In this document: in pieces, positions 25,791 to 33,065 of the stretch
Numbering within the stretch: position 1 is the first letter of the stretch
Layout of the letters: each line of letters begins with the position of its first letter
Source of the DNA: JALYYC01 sp963795805
GTDB taxonomy: Bacteria; Chloroflexota; Dormibacteria; CF-121
Reading direction: 5' to 3'
DNA length: 64,000 bases
Assembly (NCBI GenBank): GCA_963795805.1
Contig: CAWCIV010000001.1
Location: forward strand, 1-64,000
Notes under the pieces: model-generated
What the model was told of the DNA's origin: nothing
Database searches by the model: none
The model's input: only the letters and a program-made list of their open reading frames with translations
Position numbers and translations under genes: made by a program

Positions 25791-26873
25791 TCACGCCGCC
25801 TGCACACCACCCCCTCCCTGTCGCCGGCGCGTCACGAACCGGTCGATGGCGACGGCAAGGATGACGATGAGGCCACTAACCACGATCAGGAGATAGATGG
25901 AGACGCCGACCAGGACCAGGCCGTTCCGGATCAGGCCGAGCAAGAGCATGCCGAGCAAGGAGGCGAGGACGGTGCCCGAGCCGCCGGTCAGCTTCGCCCC
26001 GCCAATGATGACCGCGGCGATGACATCCAGCTCGTACCCGATGCCGATATTCGGATCCGAGGTTGCCGTTTGCGACACGGCCATCAGCCCGGCGACGGCG
26101 GCGGCAAAGCCGTTGAAAATCAGGACCCCAATGCGGATGCGATTCGTCCGGATGCCGGAGAGTTGCGCGGCGCGCTGGTTACTCCCCATGGCGTAGATGC
26201 GGTGGCCAATGACGGTTTGGCGCAGCACGATGGCGCTGATGACGGCGAAGACCAGCAGGATGATGGCGGTGTACGGAACGACGCCGAAGAGCCTGTCCTG
26301 GCCGATCGCAAAGAACGCGGACGTCTTCGGATAGTTCTCGACCGGGTAGCCATTGGAGATCAGGTAGGCGAAGCCTCGGTAGGCGTTGAGCATGCCGAGC
26401 GTGATGATGATCGTGGGAACGCGTAAGGCCACGCTCAAGATGCCGTTCAGGGCTCCCATGGTGCAGCCTGCCAGCAGGCTCAGGACGACCGCAACCCACG
26501 GATTCGCGCCCTGGGTCATGAGCAACCCGAAGACCACCCCCGTCACGCCAACCATCGACCCGATCGAGAGATCGATCTCCCCGGAGATCAGGACGAAGGT
26601 CATGGAGACCGCTAAGACGCCCTCGAAGGAGATTTGCGAGGCGATGTTGCCCAGGTTTCCGACGGCGATGAACCGGGGATCGATGGCGGTGAAGATCGTT
26701 CCGGTGACAAGGACGGCGAGCAGGATGCCGCCCTCTCGGAATTGCTGCACGCGGTCGAGCATCGCGCGGCCGCGCGAGCGGGGTGGCGGCGCAAGCGGGG
26801 CGCCTTCGGCGCCGGCCCGTTCCTCTGAATAGGTTTGTGAGTCCAAGCTCGGCGCGCGTTCTCCCTTTTCCAA
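25791..26873 (-). CDS. CUT2 sugar ABC importer permease (RbsC type)
   Basis: The 360-residue protein has about ten membrane segments and the RbsC signatures LISGEIDLSIGSMVGVTGV and GRRIYAMG-like HRIYAMGSNQRAAQLSGI, with GGAKLTGGSGTVLASLLG near the end. The TTG at 26873 adds about 35 polar residues before the first helix; a later start is possible because no ribosome site is clear. It is the first gene of the 14-gene operon. Confidence 0.9.
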   Translation of the reverse strand: MEKGERAPSLDSQTYSEERAGAEGAPLAPPPRSRGRAMLDRVQQFREGGILLAVLVTGTIFTAIDPRFIAVGNLGNIASQISFEGVLAVSMTFVLISGEIDLSIGSMVGVTGVVFGLLMTQGANPWVAVVLSLLAGCTMGALNGILSVALRVPTIIITLGMLNAYRGFAYLISNGYPVENYPKTSAFFAIGQDRLFGVVPYTAIILLVFAVISAIVLRQTVIGHRIYAMGSNQRAAQLSGIRTNRIRIGVLIFNGFAAAVAGLMAVSQTATSDPNIGIGYELDVIAAVIIGGAKLTGGSGTVLASLLGMLLLGLIRNGLVLVGVSIYLLIVVSGLIVILAVAIDRFVTRRRQGGGGVQAA

Positions 26874-26885
26874 CCCAACGGCGGC

Positions 26886-26908
26886 ATCGCCTACAGCCTA
26901 TAGGCGAT
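26886..26908. promoter_or_regulatory. Inverted repeat in front of the catabolic operon, candidate GntR operator
   Basis: ATCGCCTA (26886-26893) and TAGGCGAT (26901-26908) form a perfect 8-bp inverted repeat with a 7-base spacer, 13 bases upstream of the permease start. The FCD-type GntR regulator encoded inside the operon is the obvious candidate to bind it. Confidence 0.55.
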
Positions 26909-27021
26909 AGGGAGCGTACCCTCACGGCCGGCCGGTGTCAAGGAGGAGTTGCCGGCTGCGGCCGCGTCCGGCTCGTAGTTGATAAAATCGATCCAATTTG
27001 TCAGGAATGGGCCCGGAGGCG

Positions 27022-27400
27022 ATGGTCGATCGGTCGGCGCTCAAGGTCAACCAGGCGGGGATCATCGCGACCCTGCTGGTCGCCTTTCTGCTGAGCGCCC
27101 TCACGCCCGCGGCGGTCTGGCTTGTTCCGCTGCTCGCGGTCGTGATGTTGCTGGGCGTCTGGCAGCCCCGGCTCGGTCTCTTTCGGCAGCTCTACTTCCA
27201 GGTGTCTGAAGCCGGCCAGGGTCCTCAAGCCCGCGCCCCGGCGCGAGAGTCCGAAGCCGCATGCCTTTGCGCAACTGCTGGGCGGCATCATGCTGGTGCT
27301 CGCGACGCTGGTCTTTGCGCTGAGCTTCACCCCGATTGGATGGGCGCTGGCCTGGATCGTCATCGTCCTCGCCTTCGCCAACCTCGCCTTTGATTTTTGA
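27022..27400 (+). CDS. DUF4395 membrane protein (one-base frameshift)
   Basis: The protein starts VDRSALKVNQAGIIATLL at ATG 27022 (27007 also in frame), with membrane helices, WQPRLGLFRQLYFQV, then an extra T near 27205. The next frame continues LKPARVLKPAPRRESPKPHA and two further helices (QLLGGIMLVLATLVFALSF) ending ANLAFDF at TGA 27398-27400. This is the DUF4395 family, usually next to thioredoxin and sulfur-transfer genes, as here. Its function is unknown; a role in membrane thiol chemistry is likely. Confidence 0.85.
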
Positions 27401-27453
27401 CTGGGCTGCCAGATATTTTTCCGCCTTGAGCGGATGGGAGTGGTGAAGGGCTG

Positions 27454-27873
27454 ATGGGTGACGCGCTCTCCGCCGTTGGGCTGCGGCTCGCGATCATCGC
27501 GGTTGTCCTGGCCGGCGTCTACGCCGGGCGGATCGTGCTGCGGAACTGGCAAGCCAGCCGGCGCAGCCGGGTCCTCGCAGGTCAGGCGGACCCACAGATC
27601 AGCCAGGGCGAGCCGACCGTGTTGCTCTTCAGTGGCACGCTGTGCAGCGACTGCATCCGGCAGAAGGAAACGCTCGCCGCGCTGAATGGGTCAGCCGGGC
27701 ACTTTCGGCTCGACGAAGTGATGGCGGCAAAGCAGCCGGCGCTGGCCGGCCGGTTTGGCGTGCAGAGCGTCCCGGCAACCGTGATACTGAGGGGCGACGG
27801 CAAAGCGATCGCCGTCAACTACGGCTATGTCGACGGCGACGTCATCGCGAGCCAGCTCGCAAAGGCAGGGTAG
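27454..27873 (+). CDS. Membrane-anchored thioredoxin-like protein
   Basis: The 139-residue protein has one N-terminal helix (LRLAIIAVVLAGVYAGRIVL) and a thioredoxin fold with TLCSDCIRQK (active Cys 64 and Cys 67) and the cis-Pro region VQSVPATVIL. It follows the DUF4395 gene by 53 bases and precedes the DsrE-like gene by 3, so the three form an operon for thiol or persulfide transfer at the membrane. The topology places the fold on whichever side the C-terminus faces; this cannot be decided here. Confidence 0.88.
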   Translation: MGDALSAVGLRLAIIAVVLAGVYAGRIVLRNWQASRRSRVLAGQADPQISQGEPTVLLFSGTLCSDCIRQKETLAALNGSAGHFRLDEVMAAKQPALAGRFGVQSVPATVILRGDGKAIAVNYGYVDGDVIASQLAKAG

Positions 27874-27876
27874 TCA

Positions 27877-28239
27877 ATGGGTGAGGTCCTGACCATCTCG
27901 ACCACGTGGGGACTGAATGATGCCACGAAGGCAACCATCCCGTTCCATCTCGCGCGGGGCGCGCAGCAGACCGGCGTGGAGGTGCGCATCGTGCTCGCCG
28001 GTGACTCGACCGAATTGCTCAAGACGGGCGTCGCCGACTCCGTGCAGGGGAAGGGCGTGCCGCCGCTCACAGAAGTCCTCACCTACGCCAGGGACAACCG
28101 GATCAAGATCCACGTTTGAAAAGGTTGTGCTGAGGCCCGTGGGGTCTCGCAACAGGATGTCGAAGCCGCGGGTGGCTCGTGGTTGGATCCGAAGGGCTGG
28201 GCGACCCTGGTGATGGAAGGCCGGAATATCGCCTTTTAG
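27877..28239 (+). CDS. DsrE-family selenoprotein with UxxC motif (in-frame TGA)
   Basis: From ATG 27877 the frame reads a DsrE/DsrF-like protein (ISTTWGLNDATKATIPFHLA, GKGVPPLTEVLTYARDN) to codon 81, which is TGA (28117-28119). The same frame continues without a shift as KGCAEARGVSQQDVEAAGG and LVMEGRNIAF to TAG 28237-28239, 120 residues in all. In DsrE proteins the TGA position is a conserved Cys of a CxxC motif, here UxxC. A SECIS-like hairpin starts 5 bases after the TGA. Without recoding, the conserved C-terminal third would be lost. The protein probably transfers sulfur or reduces thiols together with the thioredoxin encoded next to it. A TGC-to-TGA sequencing error is the main alternative. 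Confidence 0.82.
28124..28153 (+). promoter_or_regulatory. Bacterial SECIS-like hairpin
   Basis: GTTGT (28124-28128) pairs with GCAAC (28149-28153), and after a 3-base bulge GAGGCCC (28132-28138) pairs with GGGTCTC (28142-28148) including one G-U. The apical loop is GTG (28139-28141), 19 bases after the TGA, with G at the first position. Known bacterial SECIS elements need a stem of at least 4 bp, a loop G in the first two positions, and roughly 16-37 bases of spacing; all three hold. Confidence 0.75.
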
Positions 28240-28242
28240 CCT

Positions 28243-29103
28243 TTAGGCCGGCGGCATCGGGTCGGGTTCCTTCCCGGCGCTGAGGCTCTCCGAGAGCGAC
28301 ATCGTCCGCCGGTAGGCGGCCCAGACAGCGTCGGCGAGGACGGTGCGAAGGCGACCGCGCTCGAGCTCGTGCAGCGCGGCGGCCGAGGTGCCGCCGGGCG
28401 AGGTGACCATGTCGCGTAGCTGGGCCGGGTGCTTGCCGGATCGCTCGGCAAACGCGATCGAGCCTTTGAGCGTCTCCATCACCAGGTCGTGGGCCATGTG
28501 ACGAGGGAAACCAAGGTGCACCGCGCTGTCGATCAGCGCCTCCATCACGAGGAAGACATAGGTTGGGCCGGTGCCGCTGACGGCCGTCGCCATCGCGACG
28601 AATTTCTCGTCGTCGACCTGTAATTCGCGGCCGAGTGCGCCGAGCAGGGCGCGAGCCTGCTCCCGATGCGCCTCGGTTGCTTCGGGCGTCGCGTACCAGA
28701 TGTTCATGCCAACCCCAATCTGCGCGGGGGTGTTCGGCATGACGCGTACCAGGGCCGGGTGCTCCAGGCCCTTGCGGAGGGTTTCGGTGGTCGCCCCGGC
28801 CACGATGGAGATCACGAGCTTGGCGGGGGCGAGGCTCCGGCGGAGATCCGCAAGAACCCTGGTCAGCACCTGCGGCTTGATCCCCAGGAGGACGATGTCG
28901 CCGCGGGTCGCCGCCGCGGCATTGTCAGCCGTGACCTCGATGCCGTACTTCTCGGCCAACGCCTTGCGCCGGTCGGCTCGCGGATGGCTGGCGATGATCG
29001 AGGACGCCGGCACCAGGTTCCGCTCGAGCACGCCCGCGATGACGGCCTCGGCCATCACTCCAGCCCCGATGACACCGAGCGTTGACGAACGAAGCGGGCT
29101 CAC
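28243..29103 (-). CDS. proC: Pyrroline-5-carboxylate reductase
   Basis: The 286-residue enzyme reduces pyrroline-5-carboxylate to proline. It shows the NAD(P) motif GVIGAGVMAEAVIAG, LLGIKPQVL, VRVMPNTPAQIGVGM, AVSGTGPTYVFLVMEAL and the terminal TSPGGTSAAALHELE. The GTG at 29103 is chosen because the protein core begins directly there; an in-frame start further upstream would overlap the divergent gene at 29118. Confidence 0.92.
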   Translation of the reverse strand: MSPLRSSTLGVIGAGVMAEAVIAGVLERNLVPASSIIASHPRADRRKALAEKYGIEVTADNAAAATRGDIVLLGIKPQVLTRVLADLRRSLAPAKLVISIVAGATTETLRKGLEHPALVRVMPNTPAQIGVGMNIWYATPEATEAHREQARALLGALGRELQVDDEKFVAMATAVSGTGPTYVFLVMEALIDSAVHLGFPRHMAHDLVMETLKGSIAFAERSGKHPAQLRDMVTSPGGTSAAALHELERGRLRTVLADAVWAAYRRTMSLSESLSAGKEPDPMPPA

Positions 29104-29117
29104 CTGCGGATTGTAAA

Positions 29118-29420
29118 GTGAATGCCGACCAGGGAATGCCGGATCAGGAAGCGACACACGGACCGGACGAGCTCGCAGAGGGCGAGAACCCTTCGACTCG
29201 TTCGCGCCAGGAAGCTGAGCAGTGGGTGCAGATGTACACGGAGTTGACCGAGATGGAGGACGACGTCCTCAAGGCCGTCAAGGAGCGGATGTCGTCGATG
29301 TCGCCTTCGGCCAGGCGGGAGACGGAGCGAACCAATCTGCCAACGTTGGAGGCGGACGCCAAGCGCTTCCACGCTCGTCTCGCTTTCTGGCGGCAGCGGC
29401 TCCGTGAGCTGACCGGATAG
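29118..29420 (+). CDS. Small helical hypothetical protein
   Basis: The protein of about 100 residues (GTG 29118; ATG 29136 is an alternative) is highly charged and helical: QWVQMYTELTEMEDDVLKAV, then METERT-like RRETERTNLPTLEADAKRFH and FWRQRLRELTG. No family is recognised. It is divergent from proC with only 14 bases between the starts, so the promoters overlap the opposing genes. Confidence 0.65.
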   Translation: MNADQGMPDQEATHGPDELAEGENPSTRSRQEAEQWVQMYTELTEMEDDVLKAVKERMSSMSPSARRETERTNLPTLEADAKRFHARLAFWRQRLRELTG

Positions 29421-29426
29421 TTCCGG

Positions 29427-29460
29427 CCCCCACCCGGCCTCCCCCCGCGAGCGGGGGAGG
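29427..29460. repeat. Dispersed GC-rich hairpin repeat, copy 1
   Basis: CCCCCACCC is followed by CCTCCCCC (29438-29445) pairing with GGGGGAGG (29453-29460). The same pattern occurs at 43285-43329 (inside a gene, opposite strand) and at 46091-46123. It lies after the end of 29118-29420 and may act as a terminator as well. Confidence 0.65.
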
Positions 29461-29515
29461 AGAGGGTCCCCCGCAGGCGGCGGAGGAAAGGGAGAGCCGG
29501 AGGGAAACGTATCCC

Positions 29516-29962
29516 TTAGTTCTTCGAGACGACGGCGGGCATGACGCCGATCTGGGTGAGCAGCTGGACCATATCGAAGTACAGGCGGCTCTCGACGATC
29601 AGGTCGTTCTCGAAGCGGTTGACGGTGACGCACTGACCCGAGACCTTACGGTTGGTGGCCTGGATGGTGCCCAGCGGGCCGGCCAGGGGGCCGGTGTGAA
29701 CGCCGCTGAAGGTGAACTCCTGGACGAGCCAGGGGCCGCTGACGAGTTCGTGCGTGACGTTGATCTTCGCGTCCGGCAGCGCCTTCATCCAATTGTTGGT
29801 GTAGCCGGCGATGGCATCGCGACCGGTAATGCGGATGTCGCCCGGGGCGACAAAGCTGGCGCTCTGCGCGTAGAGGCCCTTAAGGGCGACTTCGTCGTGC
29901 GCGTTGAACGTGCGAATGTACTTGTCGCCGAGAACCTTGGGGTCTGTGGCAATCGTCGGCAT
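29516..29962 (-). CDS. NTF2/SnoaL-like protein 1
   Basis: The 148-residue protein starts at ATG 29962 behind GAAGGAAG. KYIRTFNAHDEVALKGLYAQ, ITGRDAIAGYTNNWMKALPD and the later beta-strands (NDLIVESRLYFDMVQLLTQI) are the pattern of SnoaL-like ester cyclases and related small binding proteins. It stands alone between two leftward genes. The substrate is unknown. Confidence 0.82.
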   Translation of the reverse strand: MPTIATDPKVLGDKYIRTFNAHDEVALKGLYAQSASFVAPGDIRITGRDAIAGYTNNWMKALPDAKINVTHELVSGPWLVQEFTFSGVHTGPLAGPLGTIQATNRKVSGQCVTVNRFENDLIVESRLYFDMVQLLTQIGVMPAVVSKN

Positions 29963-30123
29963 AGGATGCTTCCTTCTCGAGACCTTCTAAAGACTCTTAG
30001 CCCAGCCCTGTGGCGGACCTCATCCGGGGGACCTGACGGCCCAAGCCCTCTGCACGTGAGGGGCACGCTATCACTCTACCCATCCCCAAACAAGCTCACT
30101 CCGTGCGGCCTAAAGACCACAGC

Positions 30124-30783
30124 TCAGCTCTGGTTGGGAAGGAGAAGGGCCTCGAGCGTGCCTCGAAGCCACGATTCGTAGCGGTCGTGCGACCAGCCCT
30201 GCTCTTGCACCAAAATGTGCTGGAGCTCCGGGGTTGCGTGGATCCAGTACTGGAGGCCGCCGTCTTTGACGGACACGCCCTCGCGAAGCGGACCTGCCTC
30301 GGCGAGCACGCGGACGAATTCCGTCTGGGCGCGTAACCGAAATGCCTGCTGCTGGAGTCGGATCGCGGCGACCTCGGAATCGGTTGCTGCCGCGCTTCGA
30401 ATGACGGCATGGATCGGGCCGGCACGCTCGAGGATCGACCGGGTGAGATGGGCAAGCATCGCCAATCGTTTGCGCTGGTCCGGCTCGGCACGAATCGCCT
30501 GGACCGAATCACTCTTGAGCACCGGCATCGGACTTGTGGCCGCCGAGCCGACGACCGAGCTGTCGATCAACTGCTGCAGGATCTGCCGCTTGGTCCCAAA
30601 GGCCTTGTAAATCGTTTCGGGGGCGACCCCGGCGGCCTCGGCGATCGAGACGATACTGGTCGGGGCGTATCCCCGCTCGATAAACAGGCGTCCGGCCCCT
30701 TCCAATACCCGCTGCCGGGTTTGCGCTGCCTGCTCAGCGCGCCGCCCGCCGGTCTGCGCTTTCCTCTTGACAACGTCCGCCAT
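30124..30783 (-). CDS. TetR family regulator
   Basis: The 219-residue protein begins at ATG 30783. The N-terminal helix-turn-helix reads QRVLEGAGRLFIERGYAPTS and AEAAGVAPETIYKAFGTKRQ. The helical ligand domain that follows has no recognised effector. Upstream lies the inverted repeat 30791-30806, and the divergent NTF2-like gene at 30852 is the likely target along with autoregulation. Confidence 0.92.
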   Translation of the reverse strand: MADVVKRKAQTGGRRAEQAAQTRQRVLEGAGRLFIERGYAPTSIVSIAEAAGVAPETIYKAFGTKRQILQQLIDSSVVGSAATSPMPVLKSDSVQAIRAEPDQRKRLAMLAHLTRSILERAGPIHAVIRSAAATDSEVAAIRLQQQAFRLRAQTEFVRVLAEAGPLREGVSVKDGGLQYWIHATPELQHILVQEQGWSHDRYESWLRGTLEALLLPNQS

Positions 30784-30790
30784 GTCGGTA

Positions 30791-30806
30791 CAGTATGGCA
30801 GTACTG
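30791..30806. promoter_or_regulatory. Candidate TetR operator
   Basis: CAGTA (30791-30795) and TACTG (30802-30806) form an inverted repeat with a 6-base spacer, in the 68-base gap between the divergent tetR-type gene and the NTF2-like gene. It starts 8 bases upstream of the regulator's start codon. Confidence 0.5.
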
Positions 30807-30851
30807 AGTAAAGTGCCACTGTAGCCAAAAGCAAATCGCAGGAGGGAAATC

Positions 30852-31247
30852 ATGGAAACTGCCGCCACCACCGAACTCGATCAGCTGCACCGCGACCACC
30901 AGGCGCACAACGACCAGTTCTTCAACGGCAATGCGGAGCTCGATTCCTGGGTGCACGACGACTCAGTGACACTCCACGGCGGGTTCGGATTTTCGGCAAA
31001 AGGGTGGGCGGAGGTTCGACCCGGCCTCCTCAAGGCAGCCGCTCGACTCTCGGAGGGTGAAATGACCTATCTGCCTCTCGGCGGGGCGATCGGTGGTGAC
31101 TTCGCCTACACGGTTGGGTCCGAGGAAGGAACGGTACGAGTCGATGGCGGCGAGCGCCGGCCGATGCGCCTAAAGGTCACCATGGTCTTTCGACGGGTTG
31201 ACGGCAAATGGCGGGCCGTCCATCGGCATGGAGAAATGCTTCGCTGA
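30852..31247 (+). CDS. NTF2-like protein 2, likely regulated by the divergent TetR
   Basis: The 131-residue protein starts at ATG 30852 behind AGGAGGG. HRDHQAHNDQFFNGNAELDS, SVTLHGGFGFSAKGWAEV and VTMVFRRVDGKWRAVHRHGE match the DUF4440/SnoaL-like fold used by small enzymes and binding proteins. Its promoter overlaps the TetR operator. The substrate is not apparent. Confidence 0.85.
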   Translation: METAATTELDQLHRDHQAHNDQFFNGNAELDSWVHDDSVTLHGGFGFSAKGWAEVRPGLLKAAARLSEGEMTYLPLGGAIGGDFAYTVGSEEGTVRVDGGERRPMRLKVTMVFRRVDGKWRAVHRHGEMLR

Positions 31248-31304
31248 GCGCTTACGCGGCTCTGCCGATCGCGCCACGGTAGGGCGAACCGAGAAGCCAG
31301 GGGA

Positions 31305-31403
31305 TCACGCCTTCCGCAGGCATCGGGGCACAAACTCGGCCACGACCTCGAGCCGGAGATTGTGCCCCAGGTCCAGGGCGGCACGAATGAGCGTGGGGAT
31401 GGC
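31305..31403 (-). pseudogene. C-terminal remnant of an unidentified leftward gene
   Basis: The leftward frame ending at TGA 31305-31307 reads AIPTLIRAALDLGHNLRLEV and VAEFVPRCLRKA, which looks like real protein, but nothing sensible precedes it. The upstream sequence belongs to the rightward methyltransferase gene. It is probably a fragment left by a deletion or rearrangement. Confidence 0.4.
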
Positions 31404-31444
31404 GCGGTACGATCCCGAGCATTCCGTGCTCGCTTGACACCCTG

Positions 31445-32069
31445 TTGGAGCGCGCTGACGCGGCCATGTCGGATGCGCAGGCGCTCGCGGCCAGGTGTGC
31501 GCTCCGCTCCGGGATGACCGTGCTCGACGTCGCCGCCGGCAATGGCAACTTCGCGATCGCGGCCGCGCGCGCGCGGGCGACAGTGGTGGCGACGGACCTG
31601 ACTCCGCGCATGGTGGAGTGGGGGAGGGAACGCTCGGCCGCCACAGGGCTCGACATCGACTGGCGTGAGGCTGACGCAGAGGCGCTGCCGTTTGCGGATG
31701 GACAGTTCGATGTGGTCGCCTCAACCTTCGGCGCGCAGTTTGCCCCGCGGCCCGACGTCGTCGCGAGCGAGCTGTTTCGGGTCGTCAAGCCGGGCGGGCT
31801 GGTCGCGATGGCGAACTGGACCGCCGGGGGTTTCTCGGGCCGGCTGTCGGCGCTGACGACGACCTACTCGCCGCCCTCGCCGTTGCCGCTCGAATCCGCG
31901 ATGGCGTGGGGCGATCCGGAGGTAGTCGCCCGGCGCTTTCGGGCGTGGGCCGCTTCGATCGAGACTGCTCGAGGCGGCCCGGGCCCTCATCGCCGGGTCG
32001 TGCCAGACCGCCAACGGCGGGGTCGTGGTGGAAAACGAATACCTGGCCGTGCTGGCGCGGAAGTCTTAG
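31445..32069 (+). pseudogene. SAM-dependent methyltransferase, truncated and internally deleted
   Basis: The segment carries a good class I methyltransferase core (MTVLDVAAGNGNFAIAAARA, VVATDLTPRMVEWGRE, ALPFADGQFDVVASTFGAQF, VKPGGLVAMANWT) up to WGDPEVVARRFRAWAASIE. Then the frame changes near 31955 and only the end of the protein remains (LLEAARALIAGS, VVVENEYLAVLARKS, TAG 32067-32069). Compared with relatives, roughly 50-60 residues between the two parts and the usual N-terminus before LERAD are missing. The gene is probably inactive, or the assembly has lost bases here. Confidence 0.6.
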
Positions 32070-32129
32070 GGATTTTGTAGCCGTCGCTTAGAGTTCTCTC
32101 ATGACCGACCGTCAAGATAGGCAGGAGTC

Positions 32130-33029
32130 ATGATCGACGAGGACCCGCGCCCGGTCGAGCCGCAGCCGGCGGCGTATGCGCCGTGGGACGGAGCCGTGCC
32201 CGTCGCGGCACAAGCCCCCGCCGCACCGCGATCCTCCCTCCCGCTGACGACGCTCATCGTCCTCATCCTTGCCGCCGGGATCGCCACCGCGGCGGTCAGC
32301 GCCGCCGTCGTCACCCTGTCGCGGAATTCCGCACCTCAGGCCGCGAGTGCGACCGCGCCACCCGCGGCGTCGGGGCAGCCGGCCCCATCCCAGAGCGCGC
32401 TGCCGCTGGCGACGATCTACAAGCAGGACGCGCCCGGCGTGGTCACCATTACGACGGAGGCGCAACGAAACGGCCGCACCGGCCAGGGCGTCGGGTCGGG
32501 CGTCGTGGTCGACATGAGGGGTGATATCGTGACCAACTCGCACGTGATCGTGGGCGCCCAGCAGATCCAGGTCACCTTCGCTGACGGCCAGAGTGTCGCC
32601 GCAACGGTGGTCACCAATGATCCGGCCGACGACCTGGCGGTGCTCAACGTCTCGGTGGCGTCCTCGCGACTGCATCCGATCCCGCTTGGCAATTCCGACA
32701 CGGTGCTGGTGGGCGATTCGGTGGCCGCGATCGGGTCGCCGTTCGATCTCCCCGGCACGATGACCGAAGGGATCGTCTCCGGCCTGCATCGCAGCAACCC
32801 GGGCACCGCCACCTCTGGCACGGGAATTTCTGCGCATGATCTGATCCAGACGGACGCCCCGATCAACCCGGGCAACTCGGGTGGCCCGCTCCTCAACACC
32901 CTCGGCCAGGTGATCGGCATCAACGAGTCGATCCAGGGACCCATCAATGGGAATGTCGGGGTCGGCTTCGCGGTACCGATCAACCAGGTGCTGAAGCTGC
33001 TGCCAAGTCTCGGCGGCGCCAACCAGTAA
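32130..33029 (+). CDS. HtrA-like trypsin-fold serine protease without PDZ domain
   Basis: The 299-residue protein starts at ATG 32130 behind AGGAG. A Pro/Ala-rich cytosolic N-terminus leads to one membrane helix (residues 38-62), a linker, and an S1C protease domain with catalytic His 138 (VTNSHVIV), Asp 168 (DDLAVL) and Ser 250 (NPGNSGGPLL). The chain ends right after the protease domain, so the PDZ domain of DegP/DegS is absent. It probably degrades or processes misfolded exported proteins at the outer face of the membrane. Confidence 0.92.
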   Translation: MIDEDPRPVEPQPAAYAPWDGAVPVAAQAPAAPRSSLPLTTLIVLILAAGIATAAVSAAVVTLSRNSAPQAASATAPPAASGQPAPSQSALPLATIYKQDAPGVVTITTEAQRNGRTGQGVGSGVVVDMRGDIVTNSHVIVGAQQIQVTFADGQSVAATVVTNDPADDLAVLNVSVASSRLHPIPLGNSDTVLVGDSVAAIGSPFDLPGTMTEGIVSGLHRSNPGTATSGTGISAHDLIQTDAPINPGNSGGPLLNTLGQVIGINESIQGPINGNVGVGFAVPINQVLKLLPSLGGANQ

Positions 33030-33065
33030 GGAGCACAGGCCGGCAACGCCGTAGAGTTGACGCTT

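Noticed and set aside
27877..28119. DsrE-like gene as a truncated 80-residue protein ending at the TGA
   Set aside because: The conserved C-terminus follows in the same frame and a SECIS-like hairpin is present, so read-through with selenocysteine explains the data better.
29421..29515. Intrinsic terminator at the GC-rich hairpin
   Set aside because: The hairpin has no T-run and recurs elsewhere, including inside a gene, so it is listed as a repeat.
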